Shown: in pieces, positions 41,662 through 50,160 of the stretch
Position numbering within the stretch: position 1 is the stretch's first letter
Layout: the number at the start of each line of letters is the position of its first letter
NCBI GenBank assembly: GCA_027622655.1
Contig: JAQBYI010000022.1
Span: 1-52,461 of the forward strand
Direction of reading: 5' to 3'
Length of the DNA: 52,461 bases
From: Gemmatimonadota bacterium
GTDB lineage: Bacteria; Gemmatimonadota; Gemmatimonadetes; Gemmatimonadales; Gemmatimonadaceae
Translations under genes and position numbers: made by a program
The notes under the pieces: model-generated
Told to the model about the DNA's origin: nothing
Databases searched by the model: none
The model's input: only the letters and a program-made list of their open reading frames with translations

Positions 41662-43337
41662 ACCGGAGAACTCGAATGCGAATCGCCATGGTCGGCCTGC
41701 TCGCGGTCGGCACGCTCGCTGGTGCGGTGGTACCTGGCTTGGCAGCGTCCGTCGCGCAGCCCGGCCTCTCACTAGCTGAGCAGGACACGGCGCGCGCCGG
41801 CACGAGCGCGCCGGTGGTCGTGCGCGGCGACACAGTGCTGATCGTGCCGGGTCGGCTCGGTTCGTTCTCTGCGGCGGAGCGCGCCGCGGCCATCGTCGAT
41901 CGGGTGAGGCGCCTTTCGAGCACGCGAGTGGATTCCGTTCAGCTCGTGGTCGCACCGACGTCGACCGACCTGCTCGCCGGCGAGGTGATCCTTATGACCG
42001 TGACCGATGCGGACGCGGCGGCCCTAGGTCGCCCGCGCGCAGAGATCTCGGCGGATTTCGCGGCTCGCTTGTACGCCGAAGTACGCCGAGTATCGAAGGC
42101 GCAAACGATCAAGACCGTCGCGCTGGGCGTGCTCTACACGCTGCTGGCGTCCGGAGTGCTGGTGTTTCTGCTTGTAGGGCTCGGCCGGGTCTTTCCCCGG
42201 GCGTATGCGTACGTCGAGACATGGCGGTCCCGGATGCCGTCAATCCGGATTCAGACGCTGGAGCTGCTCTCGGCATCGATGCTGACCGACGCGCTGATCA
42301 CGGCTGTACGGTTTGTGCGCATTGGCATCGTGATCGTGCTCTTCTATGTATACCTGCCGCTGGTGTTGAGTTTCTTCCCGTGGACGCAGCCGCTTTCGAA
42401 CCGACTCGTCGGCTACGTGACGACGCCACTGCGTCAGATTGGCACCGGATTTCTGAACTACGTGCCGAACATCTTTTTCATCGGCGTGATCGTGCTCGTC
42501 ACGTGGTACGTGTTGAAGGCGATCAGGTTCGTCTTCGGAGCTGTGGAACGCGGCAACGTGACCATCGCGGGATTCGATCGCGAGTGGGCCGACCCCACGT
42601 ACAAGATCGTGCAGTTTCTGGTGATGGCGTTTGCGCTGGTCGTGCTCTTTCCGTACCTGCCTGGCGCAGATTCCGATGCATTCAAGGGCATCTCATTGTT
42701 CGTCGGCGTGCTCTTCTCACTCGGTTCGTCGTCGGCAATTGCGAACGTAGTGGCTGGAGTCGTGCTCACCTACACGCGGGCGTTCAACATCGGCGATCGC
42801 ATCACGGTCGGCGAAACGACCGGCGACGTGATCGCGAAGTCTCTCCTGGTGACGCGCGTCCGTACGATCAAGAACGTGGACGTCACGGTGCCGAACGCTA
42901 TGGTGCTCAGCAGCCACATCAAGAACTACAGCGCGGCCGCAGGATCGGACGGGCTGATCCTGCATACGACAATCACCATCGGGTACGACGTGCCGTGGAA
43001 GCGAGTGCACGAGTTGCTCATCGCGGCGGCGAAGGCGACGCCGGGAATTCTCGCTACGCCCGTGCCGTTCGTGCTGCAGTCGAGTCTCGACGATTACTAC
43101 GTCAGCTACCAGATCAACGCGTACACGAACAAGCCGGCCATCATGGCTCTGACGTATGGCCTGCTGCACGCCGGTATCCAGGACAAGTTCAACGAGGGTG
43201 GCGTGGAAATCATGTCACCTCATTACCAGTCACTGCGTGACGGAAACCAGACTGCGATTCCGGCGAGTTACCTTTCGAGTGAGTACGCGGTGCCGCCGTT
43301 TCGGGTGCGGCACGTCGAAGGCGATGGGCGGTCGTAG
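41658..43337 (+). CDS. MscS-family mechanosensitive channel with signal peptide and N-terminal extension
   Basis: A 559-residue protein. Residues 1-33 form a signal peptide-like segment; a periplasmic region of about 120 residues follows (VVVRGDTVLIVPGRLGSFSA), then several transmembrane helices (roughly 155-180, 215-240, 265-290, 310-325) and the MscS core: LGSSSAIANVVAGVVLTYTR, NIGDRITVGETTGDVI, VTVPNAMVLSSHIKNYS. It is larger than E. coli MscS and similar to YnaI/MscM-type channels with extra N-terminal parts. ATG 41658 overlaps the stop of the deleted mscS gene (ATGA); ATG 41676 is an alternative start. Confidence 0.88.
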   Translation: MNRRTRMRIAMVGLLAVGTLAGAVVPGLAASVAQPGLSLAEQDTARAGTSAPVVVRGDTVLIVPGRLGSFSAAERAAAIVDRVRRLSSTRVDSVQLVVAPTSTDLLAGEVILMTVTDADAAALGRPRAEISADFAARLYAEVRRVSKAQTIKTVALGVLYTLLASGVLVFLLVGLGRVFPRAYAYVETWRSRMPSIRIQTLELLSASMLTDALITAVRFVRIGIVIVLFYVYLPLVLSFFPWTQPLSNRLVGYVTTPLRQIGTGFLNYVPNIFFIGVIVLVTWYVLKAIRFVFGAVERGNVTIAGFDREWADPTYKIVQFLVMAFALVVLFPYLPGADSDAFKGISLFVGVLFSLGSSSAIANVVAGVVLTYTRAFNIGDRITVGETTGDVIAKSLLVTRVRTIKNVDVTVPNAMVLSSHIKNYSAAAGSDGLILHTTITIGYDVPWKRVHELLIAAAKATPGILATPVPFVLQSSLDDYYVSYQINAYTNKPAIMALTYGLLHAGIQDKFNEGGVEIMSPHYQSLRDGNQTAIPASYLSSEYAVPPFRVRHVEGDGRS

Positions 43338-43397
43338 CATGTCGGCCGCAACGGCCAGCGAGTTTTGGTCGTCAATATCCCATTCCGAGGAATGATG

Positions 43398-43838
43398 ATG
43401 GCTTCAGGTCGGAAAGCAGAGCGTGGCGGTCGTGGACTTTCGATGGGCGCCGGTGCGGCGGCGGTCGACCGTGCTGAGCGCGGGCGTACTGGCGCAACGA
43501 CTACTCCGGTGTATTTTCGCGGGGCGATCGATGCGGACGGCACACTCGATCGCGAATTCGTTCGAGCTCGCCTCGGTGACAAGCTGGGCAAGTACGCCCG
43601 TCGCATCGACCGTATTGATGTTGCCCTCGGGACTGACAGGCCGGCCCGCGGTGCCAAGGCGAGCCGCATCACGATTGAGGCGAGCGTATCGAGTGGCGCA
43701 CCGGTTGCAGTGACCGGCTCTGGCGACACGGCCCGCGTAGCCTTCCTTGCCGCCGCCCGCTCGGCCGAGCGCAGCGTCCGTCGTTGGATCGAACGCAAGC
43801 GGCGAACCACGGCCCGAGCGCGGCCGAAGCGCTCGTAG
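43398..43838 (+). CDS. HPF/RaiA-like ribosome-associated protein (tentative)
   Basis: A 146-residue basic protein. The central part, DREFVRARLGDKLGKYARRIDRIDVALG, resembles the first helix and strands of the ribosome hibernation factor (HPF/RaiA) fold, and ITIEASVSSGAPVAVTGSGD and ARVAFLAAARSAERSVRRWIER complete a beta-alpha pattern. Both termini are Arg/Lys-rich and probably disordered. The family call is moderate. Three ATG codons (43392, 43395, 43398) follow GAGG at 43387-43390; 43398 has the best spacing. A short ORF (43339-43395) ends overlapping the start. Position before fba in the central-carbon run may tie translation silencing to energy supply. Confidence 0.65.
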   Translation: MASGRKAERGGRGLSMGAGAAAVDRAERGRTGATTTPVYFRGAIDADGTLDREFVRARLGDKLGKYARRIDRIDVALGTDRPARGAKASRITIEASVSSGAPVAVTGSGDTARVAFLAAARSAERSVRRWIERKRRTTARARPKRS

Positions 43839-43901
43839 TCAGATTTATCTCCCAGCGGCCGCAGCCGTCGTGATCTGTCTGCGTCCCCAATATCTCACTT
43901 C

Positions 43902-45338
43902 ATGAACCCACAACTACTAATGGCCGCCGGCGCGATTCTCGCGCGGGTTGCCCCACACGGTATTTCCGTATCCGCCGCCGGATTAGCGGTCTCCGACGCG
44001 TCGGTGCTTGCGTCGCCCCAGACGGACGCGATTGCGCGACTCGCGGTGTTTGGAGACGACAGCGAACGCGAGATCGCCCGCTGGGCGCTCTGGGAAATCG
44101 GTCAGTCAGTCGGCGTTCGCCCAGCGTCGATTCACGATCTGTACATGGCGCGCGGGCGGGGCGACGTGAAAGGCTTCACGGTGCCGGCAATCAACGTGCG
44201 CGGAATGTCGTACGACACGGCGCGCTCGATCTTTCGAACCGCGAATCGACTCAAGGCCGGAGCGTTCATTCTCGAGATCGCCCGTTCCGAAATCGCCTAC
44301 ACGGACCAGCGTCCGGCGGAATACGTCGCGGTCATGATTGCGGCAGCGCTGCGCGAGGGATTTCGCGGGCCGGTCTTCATTCAGGGCGATCATTTCCAGG
44401 TGAACGCCAAGAAGTACGCGGTTGACGCGGCGGCCGAAATTGACGGTGTGATGATGCTCGCCACCGAGGCGGTGGCTGCAGGCTTCTACAACGTGGACAT
44501 CGACACCTCGACGCTCGTGGATCTTTCCCACGCGACGCTAGACGACCAGCAGCGGCTCAACTACGAAATCGGTGTTGACATCACGCGTCACGTCCGTGGT
44601 TTGGAGCCGAACGGCGTCACCATCTCACTGGGCGGTGAAATCGGCGAAGTCGGAACGGAGAACTCGACCGTTCCGGAACTTCGCGCCTACATGGCAGGGT
44701 ATAACCGGACACTCGCCGCCCAGGCGCCGGGAATGACCGGCTTGTCCAAGATCAGCGTGCAAAGCGGAACCTCCCATGGTGGCGTGGTCCTCGCAGACGG
44801 GTCGATTGCCGATGTCAAGCTCGACTTCAACACGTTGCGCGAGCTGGGTGAGGTCGCGCGGAGTGAATTTGGGCTATCGGGCGCCGTTCAGCACGGGGCG
44901 TCAACGCTTCCCGATGGCGCATTCCACAATTTCCCGAAATGCGAGACGGCCGAAATCCATCTCGCTACTGGCTTCCAGAACATGCTGTACGACGGAATTC
45001 CGGCAGCATTGCGCGCCGAGATTTACGATTGGCTGCGCATCAATGCAGCCGGCGAACGAAAGGCGACGGATTCGGAAGAGCAGTTTCTGTACAAAACCCG
45101 AAAAAAGGCGTTGGGGCCGTTCAAGCGGCAACTGTGGGACCTTCCGGAGGACGCGCGAGCCGCCCTTGGCGCGGCGTTCGACGCAAAGTTCGACTTTCTG
45201 TTCACACAGCTCGGAGTTGCCGATACCGCTGCGGCTGTGGCTCGGTTCGTTCACGCACCGGAGCAGCACCGTCCGGCGCCATCGGGGTGCGGGCCAGCGG
45301 TCGCGGCCGCGCCAGATGACCCGGACGCCGGCGAGTAG
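43902..45338 (+). CDS. Class II aldolase (fructose-bisphosphate aldolase family)
   Basis: A 478-residue zinc aldolase-like protein. An N-terminal helical extension of about 85 residues precedes the barrel (SIHDLYMARGRGDVKGFTVPAINVRGM). Zinc-binding and catalytic motifs include FIQGDHFQVN, LATEAVAAGFYNVDIDTSTL, SLGGEIGEVGTEN and ISVQSGTSHGGVVLADGS (zinc His), then VKLDFNTLRELG. The length and extension resemble class II FBP/tagatose-type aldolase relatives found in Gemmatimonadota; fructose-1,6-bisphosphate is the likely but not certain substrate. With tal, pyk and pgi nearby, glycolysis is the most sensible role. The C-terminus is Ala/Pro-rich. Confidence 0.85.
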   Translation: MNPQLLMAAGAILARVAPHGISVSAAGLAVSDASVLASPQTDAIARLAVFGDDSEREIARWALWEIGQSVGVRPASIHDLYMARGRGDVKGFTVPAINVRGMSYDTARSIFRTANRLKAGAFILEIARSEIAYTDQRPAEYVAVMIAAALREGFRGPVFIQGDHFQVNAKKYAVDAAAEIDGVMMLATEAVAAGFYNVDIDTSTLVDLSHATLDDQQRLNYEIGVDITRHVRGLEPNGVTISLGGEIGEVGTENSTVPELRAYMAGYNRTLAAQAPGMTGLSKISVQSGTSHGGVVLADGSIADVKLDFNTLRELGEVARSEFGLSGAVQHGASTLPDGAFHNFPKCETAEIHLATGFQNMLYDGIPAALRAEIYDWLRINAAGERKATDSEEQFLYKTRKKALGPFKRQLWDLPEDARAALGAAFDAKFDFLFTQLGVADTAAAVARFVHAPEQHRPAPSGCGPAVAAAPDDPDAGE

Positions 45339-45362
45339 GCTCCACCAGACAAGGAGTACCGA

Positions 45363-46271
45363 ATGTTTCGCAAGCTGATTTTCGTCGCAGCCGCCACGTT
45401 CGCGGTTGCGGCGTGTGATGGCTCCAGGAAGCAACTCGAGCAGACGCTGGCGCAGGTTGAGCAGATTTCGGCCGAAAAGGATTCATTGCTCAAGGACGTG
45501 ATGGCCACGTCGCAGTTCATCACCGAGGTCAACGCCGAACTGGCCAAGGTGCGAAGTCGTACGGCCGGGCGGCCGGTGCAGGGGCAGCCGGGCGAAATGG
45601 AGAACGGCTTGACGCCGGCGCAGCAGCGCGAGGCGATCAGGGTCAAGGTCGCGGAACTCACGAGCCGCCTCACAGAGAGCGAGTCGCGGCTCGCGGCCAG
45701 CCGAACACGCGTGCGTGACCTGACAGCGAACAACACTGCCCTGTCGGCACAAATGACGGCATACGACTCAACGATCGCGTCGTTCACTGTCCTCATCGAC
45801 AATCAGCGAACCGAGATTGCGTCGCTCACTGAGCAGGTGAACGCGCTGCAAGCCGAGAATGTGTCCCTCAGGCAGGACAAAGCGTCGCTCACGGACGCGA
45901 ACACGCAGCTCACGGAACAGAAGGAGCAGCTCATAACCGAGCAGAACACCGTCTACTACGTGATCGGCACCGAGGATGAGTTGTCCAGGAAGGGGATCAT
46001 CGCCAAGCAGGGCGGCTTGTTCGGGATCGGGAAAACGGCGGTACCGGCAGCGGCGCTTAATCCGGCGGACTTTATCCCGATCGATCGCACGCAGGTAATG
46101 GAGATCGCGTTCCCCAAGGGCGACAAGGCGTACAAAATCGTATCGCGCCAGGACGTCGCCGGGCTTGAGACTGCGCCGGACAAGTCAAATCGAATCAAGG
46201 GCGGACTCAAGATTGTTGACGCAGCGAAGTTCTGGGGACCGGCGCGATACCTGATCCTGATGGAGCAGTAG
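45363..46271 (+). CDS. Coiled-coil lipoprotein of unknown function
   Basis: A 302-residue exported lipoprotein: hydrophobic N-terminus with lipobox VAACDG (Cys19). Residues about 22-195 are a long coiled coil (QLEQTLAQVEQISAEKD, SLTEQVNALQAENVSLRQDK), and the C-terminal 100 residues form a compact beta-rich domain beginning YYVIGTEDELSRKGII. GIGKTA in this domain looks like part of a P-loop but lacks the rest of a nucleotide-binding fold. The ATG is preceded by AAGGAG. A spacing of 4 bp to the YihY gene suggests joint expression. A structural role in the envelope is plausible. Confidence 0.8.
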   Translation: MFRKLIFVAAATFAVAACDGSRKQLEQTLAQVEQISAEKDSLLKDVMATSQFITEVNAELAKVRSRTAGRPVQGQPGEMENGLTPAQQREAIRVKVAELTSRLTESESRLAASRTRVRDLTANNTALSAQMTAYDSTIASFTVLIDNQRTEIASLTEQVNALQAENVSLRQDKASLTDANTQLTEQKEQLITEQNTVYYVIGTEDELSRKGIIAKQGGLFGIGKTAVPAAALNPADFIPIDRTQVMEIAFPKGDKAYKIVSRQDVAGLETAPDKSNRIKGGLKIVDAAKFWGPARYLILMEQ

Positions 46272-46275
46272 TCGC

Positions 46276-47196
46276 TTGACTCCGCCTGCACAGGCGGCCG
46301 GCGTGGCCGCGGAGTGGGTGGGCGGAGTCGAGAAGGTTGTCGATTTCGGCCGGCGGCTGTGGAAGAAGATGGCGGACGACGACGTCCTCTTTCTGGCAAG
46401 CGGTGTGGCGTTCAACATCCTGCTGGCAGGTGTTCCGTTCTTCCTCCTGCTCGCATCGGGAATCGGCTACGCGATGGGCACGTCACTCGACGCGTCGAAC
46501 AGCGCCGTGGCCGGGTTCATTCGTGACCTATTCCCGCTCGATGGTGACGGCGGAGATTCGGTTCTCGATCCGGTCATTCGAGACATCGTACGTACGCGCG
46601 GCACTGCGGGAATTATCGGAGCCGTGGCATACATCTGGTTCTCCACGCGGCTCTTCGGATCGCTGCGCGCCGTGTTCAACACCGTATTCGACGTTCCCAA
46701 ACGGCACGGAATGCTGCTTGGCAAGCTGTTCGACGTCTGGTTCACGGTTGCCGCGACGGCGCTGGTAGTCGTGTGGATCGCAGCGTCGGCCTTCGTAGGA
46801 ATCGCCCGCGCGCGAGGTATAGCCTTCCTGGCCAGCGTTGGCTTGGAGAGCGACGCGGTGATGAGTTCCTTCACCTACTACAGCGGGCGGCTGGTCACGT
46901 TCGTTCTCCTCTCAACCGTTTTCTTCGCGCTGTACAAGGCGCTCCCGTACCGGCGCGTGCGTTGGCGCCAAGCCGCTTTTGGTGCCGTGTCGAGTGCCGT
47001 GCTGTTCGAAGTCGCGCGTTGGGCCTTCACTTTGTTCGTCAATCGCTGGAATCCGGGATCGCTGTACACAGGCACCCTCGCGACGATCATCATCGTCGTG
47101 TTCTGGGTTTACTACGGGGCATTGATTGTCATCGTGGGCGGCGAGGCCTCACAGGTGCACGAACGCGCGCACGACGCGAAATTGAACGCGCCGTGA
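46276..47196 (+). CDS. YihY/BrkB family inner-membrane protein
   Basis: A 306-residue membrane protein with about six transmembrane segments, beginning with the family motif DDVLFLASGVAFNILLAGVPFFLLL and including IIGAVAYIWFSTRLFGSLRAVFN, RRVRWRQAAFGAVSSAVLFE and NPGSLYTGTLATIIIVVFWVYYGALI. The YihY/BrkB family was once annotated as RNase BN in error; its function is unknown, possibly a transporter. The start is TTG 46276, four bases after the lipoprotein stop; GTG 46302 is another possibility. The stop overlaps the threonine aldolase start (GTGA). Confidence 0.9.
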   Translation: MTPPAQAAGVAAEWVGGVEKVVDFGRRLWKKMADDDVLFLASGVAFNILLAGVPFFLLLASGIGYAMGTSLDASNSAVAGFIRDLFPLDGDGGDSVLDPVIRDIVRTRGTAGIIGAVAYIWFSTRLFGSLRAVFNTVFDVPKRHGMLLGKLFDVWFTVAATALVVVWIAASAFVGIARARGIAFLASVGLESDAVMSSFTYYSGRLVTFVLLSTVFFALYKALPYRRVRWRQAAFGAVSSAVLFEVARWAFTLFVNRWNPGSLYTGTLATIIIVVFWVYYGALIVIVGGEASQVHERAHDAKLNAP

Positions 47197-48224
47197 TTGA
47201 CCTTCGCTCCGATACCGTCACCAAGCCGTCGCCACGCATGCGGCAGGCCATCGCCGAAGCCGAAGTTGGCGACGATGTGCTCGACGGCGATCCGACTGTC
47301 CGCAGGCTCGAAGAGCGCGTGGCGGATCTGCTCGGCGTCGAGGGGGCGCTGTTCTTTCCGACCGGCACGATGGCCAACGAGTGCGCGCTTTCCGTGCTGG
47401 GCAAGCCCGGAACCGAGTTTTTCGTGCACGAGGAGGCGCACGTCGTCGACCGCGAAAAGGCGGGGGCGGCGATGCTCTCCGGGCTGCAGCCTCGGATGAT
47501 CCGCGGCGCGCCGCGAGTGACGCTCGACACGTTTCGCGCTGCCGTGCGTCCGGTGAGTCGCTATCTGCCGCGCGCGTCACTGCTATGCCTCGAGAACACG
47601 CACAATTCCGGCGGCGGCCTTGTCACGCCCACGGACGAGTTGCGGGCGATTGCCGACGCAGGACGAGCGCTCGGACTGAGTGTCTTTCTCGACGGTGCCC
47701 GGCTCTGGAATGCACACGTTGCCTCGGGCGAGTCGCTCCGGGGCTTTGCCGCGGTGGCGGACCTCACGATGGTGTCATTCAGCAAGGGGCTCGGCGCGCC
47801 GGTTGGCGCCGCGCTGGCCGGCTCCGCGCGGTACATCGACGAAGCACACGAATCGCGCCGGCGCCTGGGCGGCGGCATGCGTCAGTCCGGAATACTGGCT
47901 GCCGGCTGTCTGTACGGTCTCGAGCAGAATCTCGCACGCCTCGCGGACGATCATTCGTCGGCCCGCCGCTTTGCGGCCATCGTCGCCGAAGCGAAGGACG
48001 TGCAGGTGGGAATCCCCGAGACGAACATCGTCATGATTACCGTTCCGCCAACGACCGATCCGGCAACCGTCGAACGCCAGGCCGCTGCGCGCGGAGTCGG
48101 CATTTCGCTCTGGGACTCCATCCGCGTGCGCGCGGTAACGCACCTCGATATCTCGTCCGACGATGCTGTCAATGCTGCCGGGATTCTGCGTGACCTGTTC
48201 GACCCCCGGCATCCCATTCAATAG
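47193..48224 (+). CDS. Low-specificity L-threonine aldolase family protein
   Basis: A 343-residue PLP enzyme cleaving L-threonine or L-allo-threonine to glycine and acetaldehyde. IDLRSDTVTKPSPRMRQAI is the family opening; LFFPTGTMANECAL, LCLENTHNSGGG, LSVFLDGARLWNAHVASG and the Schiff-base Lys198 in SFSKGLGAPVGAALAG are all clear. GTG 47193 overlaps the YihY stop, so a much longer upstream open frame is rejected as antisense/out-of-frame overlap. The rhodanese gene follows 14 bp later. Confidence 0.93.
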   Translation: MIDLRSDTVTKPSPRMRQAIAEAEVGDDVLDGDPTVRRLEERVADLLGVEGALFFPTGTMANECALSVLGKPGTEFFVHEEAHVVDREKAGAAMLSGLQPRMIRGAPRVTLDTFRAAVRPVSRYLPRASLLCLENTHNSGGGLVTPTDELRAIADAGRALGLSVFLDGARLWNAHVASGESLRGFAAVADLTMVSFSKGLGAPVGAALAGSARYIDEAHESRRRLGGGMRQSGILAAGCLYGLEQNLARLADDHSSARRFAAIVAEAKDVQVGIPETNIVMITVPPTTDPATVERQAAARGVGISLWDSIRVRAVTHLDISSDDAVNAAGILRDLFDPRHPIQ

Positions 48225-48238
48225 GAATCAGACATCAT

Positions 48239-48607
48239 ATGGAACATACCGCCGGATTTCTCAAGATCGTCGACGATGCCAAGGCGAATATCCGCGAAGT
48301 CACGATCTCGCAGACCAAGGCCCGCATGGATGAAGATCCCGGCGTAAAGCTCGTGGACATTCGCGAAGACCGCGAATGGGCGCTGGGGCACATCACCGGC
48401 GCCGAGCATATTGGCAAGGGAGTCATCGAGCGGGATATCGAACAGAAAGTCCCGGACAAGACAGCGGAGGTCATCCTGTATTGTGGCGGTGGATTCCGGA
48501 GCGCGTTGTCGGCTGAAGTGCTGCAGAAGATGGGATACACCAACGTCTTTTCGATGGCCGGCGGTTGGCGCGAGTGGGCCGAAGCCGGCTATCCGGTGGA
48601 CCTCTGA
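48239..48607 (+). CDS. Single-domain rhodanese-like protein
   Basis: A 122-residue cytoplasmic rhodanese. LVDIREDREWALGHITGAEHIGKG is the substrate-side segment, and the active loop ILYCGGGFRSAL contains Cys82 in a six-residue loop, the geometry of sulfurtransferases. FSMAGGWREWAEAGYPVDL is the typical C-terminal end. It may move sulfane sulfur, but the partner is unknown. GGAATC lies nine bases before the ATG. Its stop overlaps the coding region of the next thioesterase gene. Confidence 0.92.
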   Translation: MEHTAGFLKIVDDAKANIREVTISQTKARMDEDPGVKLVDIREDREWALGHITGAEHIGKGVIERDIEQKVPDKTAEVILYCGGGFRSALSAEVLQKMGYTNVFSMAGGWREWAEAGYPVDL

Positions 48608-49038
48608 GCGACGCAGAAGCCCGTGTTCGTGAAAGCTTCGCCAAGCAGGCGTTCATGCATCTGCTTGGCGCGCGCCTGGCGCGCGTCGTGCCCGGCGAAG
48701 TTGACGTCGAGCTCTCGTACCGGGCCGATCTGGTTCAGCAGCACGGGTATCTGCACGCCGGCGTGACGACGGCCATCGCCGACAGCGCGTGCGGATACGC
48801 GGCGCTGTCGCTGATGATGCCCGAGGCGGCGGTGCTGAGCGTTGAGTACAAAGTGAACTTGCTGTCGCCGGCGCGCGGGGACCGCTTCCTCGCCCTCGGC
48901 CGCGTGATCAAATCAGGGCGCACGATCACGGTCGTGCGCGCCGAGGTCCTCGCATTCGACGTGCAGGGCGACGCCCGCCCCGTGCTGGCCATGCAGGGTA
49001 CGATGATTACTTCGATCGGACGCGGGATCACGGATTGA
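48574..49038 (+). CDS. PaaI family (hotdog-fold) thioesterase
   Basis: A hotdog-fold acyl-CoA thioesterase. LVQQHGYLHAGVTTAIADSA has the HG and catalytic Asp pattern of the PaaI group, followed by SVEYKVNLLSPARGDRFLALGRV and TVVRAEVLAFD. The start is unclear: TTG 48565 and GTG 48574 lie within the rhodanese gene, while CTG 48604 overlaps its stop (CTGA), has GGTGGA three bases upstream and would begin SDAEARVRESFAKQ, the natural length. Natural substrates are probably aromatic or medium acyl-CoA thioesters. Confidence 0.85.
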   Translation: MGRSRLSGGPLSDAEARVRESFAKQAFMHLLGARLARVVPGEVDVELSYRADLVQQHGYLHAGVTTAIADSACGYAALSLMMPEAAVLSVEYKVNLLSPARGDRFLALGRVIKSGRTITVVRAEVLAFDVQGDARPVLAMQGTMITSIGRGITD

Positions 49039-49084
49039 CCGATTTGTGTGCAGTGTCGCTATTTTGCTCGTAGGTACATGCCAG

Positions 49085-49630
49085 ATGAATCCCCCTAACC
49101 GCTCTGACCCACGCGATCCCGGTTCACGACCGGGTCAGCCACCTGTGACGCGTCCCGGCACGGGAGCGCCGGGCGCCCAGCCTTCGTTCAACGAGCTCTC
49201 GAAGCTGATTGTCGCTGAGCAGAAACAATCGAAAGCAGAACTCGCGAAGGCGCTTGCGGGCGGGCCGAGGAAGGGGAAAGTCGGAGCGTTCATTGCAGGA
49301 TTCCTGGTCGCGCTCAATCTCGTTTTTTGGGTCGTCTTTCCACCGGCGCGTGAAACGCAAGGCGACCACCGATCGTCGCTGGAAGTGGAACGCGATCTCC
49401 GCCTCGTTCTTGCTTCGGCGGCAAGCGACGTCGACATCTGGCGCAGCCTGCATGACGGACAGATGCCGCCTGCGCTCGCTGATGCCGGTATTTCCGATAC
49501 GACGATCGTGTACGTCAAGGTCGACGCCGTCGTCTACGAACTACGCGGCACCGAGCGTGACGTTTCGCTGTCGTACCGGTCCAACGTGTCGATAACTGAT
49601 TTCCTGGACGGCGGGATCCCGGGTCGATGA
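49085..49630 (+). CDS. Single-pass membrane protein coupled to a prepilin gene
   Basis: A 181-residue protein of unknown function. The N-terminal 50 residues are Pro/Gly/Arg-rich and probably disordered, a helix follows (ELSKLIVAEQKQSKAELAKAL), and one transmembrane helix is at about 63-85 (VGAFIAGFLVALNLVFWVVF). The rest is an extracytoplasmic domain rich in Asp and Arg. It overlaps the downstream prepilin gene by 4 bp (ATGA), so a role in type II/type IV pseudopilus assembly is possible but not established. ATG 49085 preferred to an upstream ATG. Confidence 0.75.
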   Translation: MNPPNRSDPRDPGSRPGQPPVTRPGTGAPGAQPSFNELSKLIVAEQKQSKAELAKALAGGPRKGKVGAFIAGFLVALNLVFWVVFPPARETQGDHRSSLEVERDLRLVLASAASDVDIWRSLHDGQMPPALADAGISDTTIVYVKVDAVVYELRGTERDVSLSYRSNVSITDFLDGGIPGR

Positions 49631-50106
49631 AGAGACGACGGCGCGTTGGATTCACCCTCATCGAACTCTTGATTACCGTGACGATTGTCGGGATTCTCGC
49701 GCGTATCGCCATTCCGGCCGTTTCGCAGTTTCGGCTGCGCGCGCGCGCGACGAACATCATCAACGATCTCGAAGTGATCCGCAGCGGCGCGTTCGGAGTC
49801 ATGGCCGATAGCGGTGTCTGGCCCCTTGACGCGGCCGCCGGCACGGTTCCGCCGGAGATGGTCCCATACGTTCCCGCGGGCACGTCGTTCACTCCGGAGC
49901 CAGGCGTGACCTACGACTGGCGTCTGACTGGCATGCCGGGCGGCGACCCGGGGGCGGCGACGGCCGCCGCAACAATGGCAATGGGCGTCGAGGCTACCGA
50001 CCCCGCGCTAAGCGTCGAGATCGAGCGGCTGATGGCGGGGCAAGCAACGCTCATCACCGGAGGGACTATCTACTGGCTCCTCTGGGGGCCGACGATACGG
50101 CCGTAG
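49627..50106 (+). CDS. Type IV prepilin-like / pseudopilin protein
   Basis: A 159-residue protein with the prepilin peptidase signature: basic leader KRRRRVG, cleavage between Gly8 and Phe9, then FTLIELLITVTIVGILARIA with Glu at mature position 5. The globular part carries a conserved aromatic-rich segment (DSGVWPLDAAAGTVPPEMVPYV) and lacks cysteines. It is either a minor pilin or a general secretion pseudopilin. No pilus ATPase, platform or prepilin peptidase gene is present nearby. It follows a membrane protein gene by ATGA overlap. Confidence 0.9.
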   Translation: MKRRRRVGFTLIELLITVTIVGILARIAIPAVSQFRLRARATNIINDLEVIRSGAFGVMADSGVWPLDAAAGTVPPEMVPYVPAGTSFTPEPGVTYDWRLTGMPGGDPGAATAAATMAMGVEATDPALSVEIERLMAGQATLITGGTIYWLLWGPTIRP

Positions 50107-50160
50107 CCGGTTACGACAATCAGGTGTAACTTCGCGGTAACTTAAGCCGGAGACCACCCG

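Noticed and set aside
45363-46271. A Walker A-like GIGKTA in the coiled-coil lipoprotein.
   Set aside because: It lacks the full GxxxxGKT spacing and any Walker B, and the protein is an exported lipoprotein.
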